NCBI GenBank assembly: GCA_003193815.1
Contig: PSPB01000099.1
Span: 1 to 5,222 of the forward strand
Reading direction: 5' to 3'
DNA: 5,222 bases
Source: Methanobacteriota archaeon
GTDB taxonomy: Archaea > Thermoplasmatota > Poseidoniia > MGIII > CG-Epi1
Position 1 is the first letter of the stretch, and each line of letters begins with the position of its first letter. The notes beneath the pieces were generated by a model, which saw only the letters and a list, made by a program, of their open reading frames with translations, ran no database searches and was not told the origin of the DNA. Made by a program: the position numbers and the translations under genes. This document shows positions 1 through 5,140 of the stretch, piece after piece.

Positions 1-1083
1 CCAGCTGTATTTTTCGCGCCATGCGGCGGCCGCGCGCAGCCCCATTTCACGCCGTAGCTCGCTGTCGCCCGCCAGCTTGCGCAGCGGCGCCAGCCACTCG
101 TCGGCGACCAGCCCGCAGCGGTGGCGCTCAACGATGGAGCGCCGCGCTTCGTAGGGGCCAACTATGGCCGGGATGGAGTATGCCATCGCGTCGAGCAGCT
201 TTTTCGGGACGGCGGCGTGCCGCAACGGCTCGGCGACGTAGTGGCCGACCAGCAGCAGGTCGCAGGCGCGGTAGCAGTCGCCCATGCAGTCATACGCCAG
301 TGGGCCGGTGAAGACCGCCCGCGCACCCACTTTGGCGGCATACGTCTCGAGCTGCTCCTGCAGCCCGGCGTAGCCGGTGCGCCCCTTCGGCGGGCCGCCG
401 ACGACCAGTAGCGTGACCTCCGGGACTTGCGCGGCGGTGTCGAGCAACTGCTCGATAATCCGCCGCCGCAGCGCGCCGATGTAGCCTGCGACGACTCCGC
501 CGAGCCCCAGCTTCGCGCGCAAGTCCTCCCTCGCGGGCGCCTCGACGACCGCCAGCGGCTCGGAGTTGTAGAGCACCTCCGCCCCGCCGAGCCTCTTCGC
601 CAGCTCGGGCGAGACGGTCACGACCGTATCGGCGCGTGGCAGCCAACGGCGCTGCTGCCAGCCGAACCAGGTGCCGAGCGCCGCCCCCTGCACCCGCTCG
701 AGCAGTGGCCAGTCCTCGTGCGCGTCGAAGATGACTCTTGCGTCGCACGCGTCGGCCGCCCGGCAGGCGGCCGGCAGCGTCTCCAGATCATGCGCGTGCA
801 CCACCGCCGGCAGCTCATCGGCGGCCGCCTCGGCCAGCTGCCGCATCGCACTGCGGAACGCCAACATGCGCCCCGGCAGCCAGCTGTCGAGCGACGCGAA
901 GATGCGGCGCACGCGGACGCCGTCACGGATTTCCTCGGCCGGCAGCGAATCGTCGCGCCGCGCCCAGCAGAAAACCGTCACTTCGTAGCCGGCGCCGATG
1001 AGCGAGAGTGCCTCGCGCCAGACGCGGGTGTCGACGGTCGGCTCGAGCAGGTCGTGCCCCAGCAGCATCGCGACCCGGCTCAC
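1..1083 (-). CDS. GT4-type glycosyltransferase, C-terminus cut off by window edge
   Basis: This reading frame runs unbroken for 361 codons from a GTG at 1083 to the left edge, with no stop in the window. It probably transfers a sugar from a nucleotide-sugar donor on the cytoplasmic side of the membrane; donor and acceptor cannot be read from the sequence. The two Rossmann halves of a GT-B fold are visible. The N-terminal half has HAHDLETLP at residues 96-104, FDAHED at 119-124 and TVSPELAKRL at 156-165. The donor-binding half has GYIGAL at 200-205, LLVVGGPP at 225-232 and VPKKLLDAMAYSIPAIV at 292-308. The window ends at KYSW, a motif usually found some 15-30 residues before the end of such enzymes, so little is missing. 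The usual E-x7-E pair is degenerate, with D298 in the second position and A290 in the first. The GTG start overlaps the stop of the upstream deacetylase as GTGA, which implies translational coupling. GT4 membership is well supported; the pathway is inferred. Confidence 0.9.
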   Translation of the reverse strand, partial: MSRVAMLLGHDLLEPTVDTRVWREALSLIGAGYEVTVFCWARRDDSLPAEEIRDGVRVRRIFASLDSWLPGRMLAFRSAMRQLAEAAADELPAVVHAHDLETLPAACRAADACDARVIFDAHEDWPLLERVQGAALGTWFGWQQRRWLPRADTVVTVSPELAKRLGGAEVLYNSEPLAVVEAPAREDLRAKLGLGGVVAGYIGALRRRIIEQLLDTAAQVPEVTLLVVGGPPKGRTGYAGLQEQLETYAAKVGARAVFTGPLAYDCMGDCYRACDLLLVGHYVAEPLRHAAVPKKLLDAMAYSIPAIVGPYEARRSIVERHRCGLVADEWLAPLRKLAGDSELRREMGLRAAAAWREKYSW

Positions 1084-1853
1084 AGCATGCCGTCCAGCCG
1101 CACCTTCAGCGTCTCGAAGCCTTCGGCATACGGCACCGCGAGCTGGACTCCGCGCATGCGGACTACGGAACGGAAGAACTTGGGATCGAAGTAGGGGTTG
1201 TGTTTCTGGCTGTCGTAGCAGTCGAGCGCCTTGAGCTTCTTGCGCACGTGCCGCTCCTCGAGCGAGACGAAGCAGTTGAGCTCGATTTCGAGATTATTCC
1301 ACGGCAGCTCGTAGCCGAGCAGCGTGCAATTCCGGAAGGCGCCGCGTAGCGCCTCGGCGGTCACGACGCCATGGTCCTGGTGGATGTCAGTCGTCGCCGG
1401 CGTAAACACGAGTTCGTAGCTGTGCAGGCGCGAATGGTCGTAGAGTGCCTGCAGTATTTCCTGCCGGTCGCGCGGGAACTGGCGGGTGTAGAAATCAAGG
1501 ATTTCATGCGTGACGCCCATGATTTTTCCCGACGCCGCGGCTTCGTCGACTAGGTCGGGATACCGCTCGGCGACCGCGCTGAAGTAGATGACGTGCACCG
1601 ACCAGCCGCGCTCGACCAGCTTGGCGATGGTCCCGCCGCACCCCAGTTCGGCGTCGTCGGTGTGCGGGCTCAGCACCAGCGCGCGGCGCGGCTCGCCCGC
1701 GCCGACCTTGTCGGAAATCGCTTCGCGCACCAGCTCGCTGACCGGCCGCCCCTGTTCGACGGCCGAAGTCTTGAGCGCTGCCCAGTCGTCGCCGTACGCT
1801 GCGGTAATCGAGAGCAGGAACTGCGCCGGCTTGTTCTCCTTCTTCCAGGCCAT
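1080..1853 (-). CDS. PIG-L/LmbE-family N-acetylsugar deacetylase with N-terminal RHH-like extension
   Basis: The protein has 257 residues from the ATG at 1853. PIG-L/LmbE enzymes are zinc-dependent and remove the acetyl group from N-acetylglucosamine-type sugars on lipids, inositol, malate or glycans. The signature PHTDDAELGCGG lies at residues 63-74; by family knowledge H64 and D67 are zinc ligands and D66 is the catalytic base. The third ligand region is DIHQDH at 156-161. About 52 residues precede the catalytic domain, ending in GRPVSELVREAI (35-46), which resembles the second helix of a ribbon-helix-helix (CopG-like) domain; this is unusual for the family. A TTG six codons upstream (1871) is in frame, but the ATG sits about 26 nt from the centre of a TATA palindrome, which favours the ATG and a leaderless mRNA. 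The glycosyltransferase follows with a 4-base overlap. The exact substrate is unknown. Confidence 0.9.
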   Translation of the reverse strand: MAWKKENKPAQFLLSITAAYGDDWAALKTSAVEQGRPVSELVREAISDKVGAGEPRRALVLSPHTDDAELGCGGTIAKLVERGWSVHVIYFSAVAERYPDLVDEAAASGKIMGVTHEILDFYTRQFPRDRQEILQALYDHSRLHSYELVFTPATTDIHQDHGVVTAEALRGAFRNCTLLGYELPWNNLEIELNCFVSLEERHVRKKLKALDCYDSQKHNPYFDPKFFRSVVRMRGVQLAVPYAEGFETLKVRLDGML

Positions 1854-1875
1854 TACTATAGCCTTGCACAATTGG

Positions 1876-1883
1876 TTATATAA
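1876..1883. promoter_or_regulatory. Palindromic TATA box in divergent promoter
   Basis: TTATATAA lies inside the longer palindrome GTTATATAAC (1875-1884), in the only AT-rich patch between two divergent genes. Its centre is about 26 nt from the ATG of the deacetylase (1853, minus strand) and about 22 nt from the GTG of the methyltransferase (1902, plus strand). Archaeal TATA boxes are typically centred 26-27 nt before the transcription start. One box could therefore serve both directions, giving leaderless or nearly leaderless transcripts. No Shine-Dalgarno site is visible before either start, which fits. The fit is better for the minus-strand gene. CTATAC (1884-1889) and CTATAG (1857-1862) are weaker alternatives. 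Confidence 0.6.
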
Positions 1884-1901
1884 CTATACCGCTGCCGCGT
1901 C

Positions 1902-2477
1902 GTGGACCTTCGCAAGGACGGCCGCGTCTACGAGCCGGCCGAAGACAGCTGGCTGCTCTGCGCCACACTCGAGCGCGCGGCGACGCGCTTCCCCGAGCTG
2001 CACGGCACCGTCCTGGAGCTGGGCACCGGCAGCGGCATTGTCGCGCTCACGCTCGCTGCGCTCGGGGGAGCGGTCACCGCGACCGACCTGAACCCGCACG
2101 CTATCGCGCTGGCGCGGCGGAACGCCCGGGCGGCAGGGCACCACATCGAGCTCTCGCAAGGCGACCTGTTCGAGCCGGTCGGCGACCGCCGCTTCGACGC
2201 CATCGTTTGCAACCCGCCCTACCTGCCGCCGGGTGGCAAATACGACGACCGCTGGCTGGCGCTGGCGGTCGAAGGCGGCCCGACCGGCGCCGAGTTCACC
2301 CAGCGGCTGCTCACCGGGGCGCCACACCACCTGCGGCCGGGCGGCGGGGTGTGGCTGCTGCTCTCGAGCTTGATGGGCGAGCTGCCGGAGGGCTGGGAAC
2401 GCGAGCGGTTCGACGAGCAGAATTTCGATGGCGAAATCCTGCGAGTGGAGCGGCTTTCGCTCTCCGTCTCCGGTTGA
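1902..2477 (+). CDS. HemK2/Mtq2-like protein-glutamine N5-methyltransferase
   Basis: This SAM-dependent class I methyltransferase has 191 residues, the usual compact length for archaeal HemK-related proteins, which lack the N-terminal domain of bacterial PrmC. The SAM-binding motif LELGTGSGI is at residues 38-46 and the acidic ribose-binding residue is D62 in ATDLNP. The diagnostic catalytic motif NPPYLPP is at 104-110, as in enzymes that methylate the side-chain amide of glutamine. The N-terminal YEPAEDSWLL (10-19) and LAVEGGPTG (121-129) also match the archaeal/eukaryotic Mtq2 group. By family knowledge the likely target is the GGQ glutamine of release factor aRF1. The GTG at 1902 is chosen because YEPAEDS must be included and no other in-frame start precedes it closely. 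The gene is divergent from the deacetylase and appears monocistronic. The family is secure; the substrate is inferred. Confidence 0.92.
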   Translation: MDLRKDGRVYEPAEDSWLLCATLERAATRFPELHGTVLELGTGSGIVALTLAALGGAVTATDLNPHAIALARRNARAAGHHIELSQGDLFEPVGDRRFDAIVCNPPYLPPGGKYDDRWLALAVEGGPTGAEFTQRLLTGAPHHLRPGGGVWLLLSSLMGELPEGWERERFDEQNFDGEILRVERLSLSVSG

Positions 2478-2483
2478 TATAAT
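2476..2483 (+). promoter_or_regulatory. Candidate TATA box for the surface-protein gene
   Basis: GATATAAT overlaps the stop codon of the methyltransferase gene and is the best TATA-like element before the surface-protein gene. Transcription about 25 nt downstream would begin near 2505 and leave a leader of about 65 nt before the ATG at 2570. A second AT-rich stretch, GTTTTAAT (2522-2529), could give a shorter leader. Assignment is by position and composition only. Confidence 0.45.
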
Positions 2484-2554
2484 CGCGCCCCCTAGTTACA
2501 GACTAAAACCGCGTGCAGAATTGTTTTAATCCCTCCCTCCACCCCGGGCTACCA

Positions 2555-2560
2555 GAGGAG
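2555..2560 (+). promoter_or_regulatory. Shine-Dalgarno site GAGGAG that sets the ATG start
   Basis: GAGGAG ends 9 nt before the ATG at 2570. This selects that ATG over an in-frame GTG at 2513, which would put 19 extra residues in front of a normal signal peptide. The genes on either side of the divergent promoter have no such site. A pyrimidine tract at 2533-2539 could pair with it. Confidence 0.7.
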
Positions 2561-2569
2561 TTACCAATC

Positions 2570-3628
2570 ATGAACACCACGACCATACTGGGCACGCTGG
2601 CCGCAATCCTGTTTTTGGCCTTTTTCCTGCCGTCCCCTGCGAGCGCTGAAAGCGTCAACGTCACCTTCACCGTAGATGCGAGTGATGGAACGGACCCGGC
2701 ATCCTACACCTGTGCGGATATGGATGGCGATGACAGTGTGGAGAACTGCATGCTGTCTGCTAATTTCTCATTGCCCTCTGAAAGTGGTGTGAGTTGGGAC
2801 CACCCTCACTTCTGGGAATGGGTATTGTACTCTGAAGGTGTTGTCATCCAGCAGGGTGATCTTGCTGAATTGACCCTGAATGACGTGAATCTTACTTTCT
2901 CGTGGGTAGCTGAGGGGTGCACCACGTCCGAGTGCCAGAACACTACTGTCCACCAGAACACGCATCGAGGCGCCTACTATCTGCGTCCGACAGATTGCGT
3001 TTGGTTCCAAAATCCGGGTGTCTCACAATTTGAGGACGGTTTCGATAACAACAATACATGGCGCTGCTTCAATGAGGTAGGAGACTATCCGTCGGGCAAC
3101 ATGATCTTCCATGTTACCGAAGAGCCCACAGAATGCGAGATCTGGGAACAGGACAATCCTTTCCTCGTCGACCGAGCAAAACCGGAGGGCGAGATGGATA
3201 ATGGCTGTCCCTGCTATGGAACAGATGAAGAATGTGAGGATGAAGCTCCTATGCTATTCATCGGTGAAGCCTCTGGAACTGGAGACGGCGGTGAAACCAT
3301 CACTGTGAGTGTGGCGAGGCTCCACATCCCTGAGCACCCCGAGTGGTCATGGAAACACAAATACTTGGCTGAGGTCGATGACCTTCAAATGGATGTGAAT
3401 TACACCGCCGTAATCCTCGTCAAGAGGGTTGGTGATGACGAGTGGGGAGGCCTAGATTGGTGGTGGGACGTTGACTGGGAAGGTGGCTACGATGAAGATA
3501 ACGATGGATACCATAACCAAAGCGAGAATCCAGTTTCACTACAAAGAGGATGCTATCACATCAATGCCAATCTCTATGAAAGCGGCGCTCTCCATTCAGA
3601 CGAAGATAGTGCGGCAGTTCTGGTATGA
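2570..3628 (+). CDS. Secreted acidic cysteine-containing surface protein, unknown family; frame broken before its anchor
   Basis: No family is recognised. The 352 residues begin with a clear signal peptide: a hydrophobic core (residues 5-20) followed by SPASA and likely cleavage between A26 and E27. The mature part is strongly acidic and has seven N-glycosylation sequons (NVT 30, NFS 65, NLT 107, NTT 124, NNT 161, NYT 277, NQS 316). Cysteines are scattered, with a CPC pair at 213-215. Two calcium-loop-like stretches occur (DMDGDD at 50-55 and DEDNDG at 308-313), and a tryptophan-rich patch lies at 292-303. The frame stops at TGA 3626-3628, just where the sequence stops resembling a finished protein. 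The continuation, with a second CxC module and a membrane anchor, lies in the +1 frame. GC content is lower than in the neighbours. The role is probably at the cell surface; function is unknown. Confidence 0.8.
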   Translation: MNTTTILGTLAAILFLAFFLPSPASAESVNVTFTVDASDGTDPASYTCADMDGDDSVENCMLSANFSLPSESGVSWDHPHFWEWVLYSEGVVIQQGDLAELTLNDVNLTFSWVAEGCTTSECQNTTVHQNTHRGAYYLRPTDCVWFQNPGVSQFEDGFDNNNTWRCFNEVGDYPSGNMIFHVTEEPTECEIWEQDNPFLVDRAKPEGEMDNGCPCYGTDEECEDEAPMLFIGEASGTGDGGETITVSVARLHIPEHPEWSWKHKYLAEVDDLQMDVNYTAVILVKRVGDDEWGGLDWWWDVDWEGGYDEDNDGYHNQSENPVSLQRGCYHINANLYESGALHSDEDSAAVLV

Positions 3629-3899
3629 TTTCGCGGTTGGAACCGGCACCTGTGTAGATGGTGTTTACTCTGAAGTTGATGAGAGCTCTGAAAATGGTGG
3701 TGGAGACGAAGAACCGCTTGCAGGGCAGTGCACCTGTCCTGATGGAAGCATTGGTCAAATGGTGGGTCCAGCTGATGATGACGGCGTTGATGATGGATGT
3801 CTGTGTGGGGATAGCGAAGACGAATCACCGCTACCTTCAGTCTCTATGATTCCTGCTTTAATTTCGATTGGATTGATTGCAATCCTCCGCAGAAAGTAG
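3624..3899 (+). CDS. Displaced C-terminal part of the surface protein: CxC module plus membrane anchor
   Basis: This frame continues the preceding protein after a +1 shift. It reads YDFAVGTGTCVDGVYSEV, then an acidic linker, then a cysteine module with CTC and CLC pairs around an acidic spacer (DDDGVDD). It ends in a three-part tail: PLPSVS, a hydrophobic helix of about 16 residues, and the basic end RRK. That layout is typical of archaeal surface proteins that are membrane-anchored or processed by an archaeosortase-like enzyme. The frame stays open upstream to about 3471, but that stretch is methionine- and lysine-rich and unlike the rest, while the other frame there is clearly the coding one. 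No start codon with a ribosome site precedes this part, so it is not an independent gene. The junction lies at roughly 3611-3628. Joined, the product would be about 440 residues. Confidence 0.7.
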   Translation, partial: YDFAVGTGTCVDGVYSEVDESSENGGGDEEPLAGQCTCPDGSIGQMVGPADDDGVDDGCLCGDSEDESPLPSVSMIPALISIGLIAILRRK

Positions 3900-3959
3900 A
3901 CTTCCCTATTGCGCTAGTTCTCGACGACCGATATTTAAATTGAAGGAGTTGCGTTTTCG
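3900..3959. other. Convergent intergenic gap with AT-rich TATA-like palindrome
   Basis: This 60-base gap separates the 3' ends of two converging genes. It holds ATATTTAAAT (3931-3940), which contains the palindrome ATTTAAAT, followed on the plus strand by AAGGAG (3943-3948). That looks like a promoter and ribosome site, but no credible reading frame follows on the plus strand. No strong terminator hairpin or long T-tract is visible; the longest T run is four (3954-3957). Confidence 0.4.
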
Positions 3960-4610
3960 CTACTCGTGCTTAGCTTCCAGCCGCCCGAAGCGCAGCTGCG
4001 GCAGAGCGCTCGCCAGCTTCAGCCCACGCAGCAGGATTTGCCCGAACGGCAGTGCCATTACAGAGTAAATTAGGATCCAGTGCGGCAGGATCCAGAGCCG
4101 GTCCTGCAGCGCCCAGTGGGGTTCCCACGGTAGCGAGAGCGCCTGCACCGGCAGCCCCGCCGTGAACTCGTAGAGCCACATAATGATGGGAATCGCAATC
4201 AGCATCGTGAAAACCATCGGGCGCATTTGGTTGGACATCATCCCCGACTGGAGCATCAGCACTTCCGGTTGCATTTTCATCAGCTTCTGCACTCGCGCCT
4301 GCTGCTCCTCCTTCCGCGCGTCGCTCAGCGCCTTGTTGTACGCCTGCATCTTGAGTTGCACCTCAGCCATCTGTTGCCAGTCGACCAGCAAGTGGCGAAT
4401 GACGGTCGTGCCACCAATCATCACCATCCCTGCCAGCAGGATAGTGACTGCGGGATAGGCACCGTCGAAGCCGATGCGCGGCTCGAGCAGCGTCTCGGCC
4501 ACCTCGCCCATCGTCACCCGCAACCCGGGGTTGATGATGATGTAGAGCATCAGGAACATGGTCAGGAACATGCCGCCCATCGCTGGGGGCTGCTGCTCCG
4601 TCTCGCTCAC
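3960..4610 (-). CDS. DUF106 (COG1422) membrane protein, EMC3/TMCO1/Oxa1 superfamily
   Basis: The protein has 216 residues from a GTG at 4610. Archaeal DUF106 proteins are distant relatives of YidC/Oxa1, EMC3 and TMCO1 and are thought to help insert proteins into the membrane. Visible order: a hydrophobic segment at 12-30, a second at about 52-72, then a charged helical hairpin (about 75-125) rich in K, R, E, Q and M. A membrane segment at 131-148 (PMVFTMLIAIPIIMWLYE) and a last one at about 173-195 follow. The motif HLLVDWQQM (73-81) leading into the coiled coil, and the methionine-rich stretch MMSNQMRPM (124-132), match the family. Its GTG overlaps the stop of adkA as GTGA, so the two are translationally coupled, a linkage widely conserved in archaea. 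It is the last gene of this operon in the window. Confidence 0.88.
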   Translation of the reverse strand: MSETEQQPPAMGGMFLTMFLMLYIIINPGLRVTMGEVAETLLEPRIGFDGAYPAVTILLAGMVMIGGTTVIRHLLVDWQQMAEVQLKMQAYNKALSDARKEEQQARVQKLMKMQPEVLMLQSGMMSNQMRPMVFTMLIAIPIIMWLYEFTAGLPVQALSLPWEPHWALQDRLWILPHWILIYSVMALPFGQILLRGLKLASALPQLRFGRLEAKHE

Positions 4611-5140
4611 GCGAGTAGCTCCCGGAACTGCGCAACCGCCGCGTCAACCCCACTATCGTGGTTCTCGATGATGGCGACGGTCGCGCCGACCATCACCGCA
4701 CCGGCTGCGGCGAAGGCGCGGTTAACTTCCTGATGCAGCGCGACGTTGCCGTCGTCGCGCTGCCGGGTCGCATCCTTGGCGCGGCGGCCGGCAATCTCGG
4801 CCGGCGTCGCTTCGACCAGCACGATAATGGCGGGCGCCATTGCGCGCAGCGTCCACTCGGGCAGGCCCGGCATGAAGCCCTGCGCGGTGCGGATGGAAGC
4901 GTGCGTATCGACGACGACGTCACCCATCGCGGCAATTCGCTCGCCCGCCAGGCGTTGCAGTCGCTGCTGCTCTACTATCGGCAGCTTGCGCATCTGGTCG
5001 CGGTCAGCGACGCCTTCGGTCTGCGCGACCTCGAACATCATGTCGCCGAAGTTGACGTTGCCGTAACCCGCTTCGCTGGCGCCGGCCATAACGGTGGACT
5101 TGCCCACCCCCGGCACACCGGTAACGACGACGACGCCCAT
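4607..5140 (-). CDS. adkA: Archaeal-type adenylate kinase (AdkA family)
   Basis: This cytoplasmic enzyme interconverts ATP + AMP and 2 ADP. The 177 residues are close to the roughly 190 usual for the archaeal AdkA family, which differs from bacterial Adk. The P-loop GVPGVGKST is at residues 8-16. Family blocks are all present: NFGDMMFE (30-37), DRDQMRKL (47-54), VDTHASI (78-84), GLPEW (92-96) and KDATRQRD (122-129), the last two near the substrate and lid regions. The ATG at 5140 is preferred because it gives the standard MxVVVVTG start; a GTG at 5143 would add one residue. The ATG shares its A with the TGA of the upstream gene, and the stop overlaps the DUF106 start, so translation of all three is probably coupled. 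Confidence 0.95.
   Translation of the reverse strand: MGVVVVTGVPGVGKSTVMAGASEAGYGNVNFGDMMFEVAQTEGVADRDQMRKLPIVEQQRLQRLAGERIAAMGDVVVDTHASIRTAQGFMPGLPEWTLRAMAPAIIVLVEATPAEIAGRRAKDATRQRDDGNVALHQEVNRAFAAAGAVMVGATVAIIENHDSGVDAAVAQFRELLA

Noticed and set aside
290..926. Minus-strand open frames of 152 and 102 codons
   Set aside because: They are in the wrong frame. The glycosyltransferase frame starting at 1083 is open throughout and carries all the conserved motifs.
427..1194. A 255-codon open frame on the plus strand
   Set aside because: It is antisense to two genes with clear family motifs, and its product is an R/A/P/H-rich sequence with no motifs, as expected opposite GC-rich coding DNA.
1854..1871. 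Upstream TTG start for the deacetylase
   Set aside because: The TATA box position predicts transcription starting about at the ATG 1853, so the TTG would lie outside the mRNA.
2513..2569. Extended N-terminus of the surface protein from GTG 2513
   Set aside because: It would put 19 residues before a normal signal peptide and ignore the GAGGAG site spaced correctly for ATG 2570.
3471..3623. Possible independent gene starting at ATG 3471
   Set aside because: There is no ribosome site, and up to about 3610 the other frame reads as an acidic secreted protein. Only the part after the junction looks real.
4227..4733. A 168-codon plus-strand frame across the adkA-DUF106 junction
   Set aside because: It is histidine- and leucine-rich shadow sequence opposite two well-supported genes.
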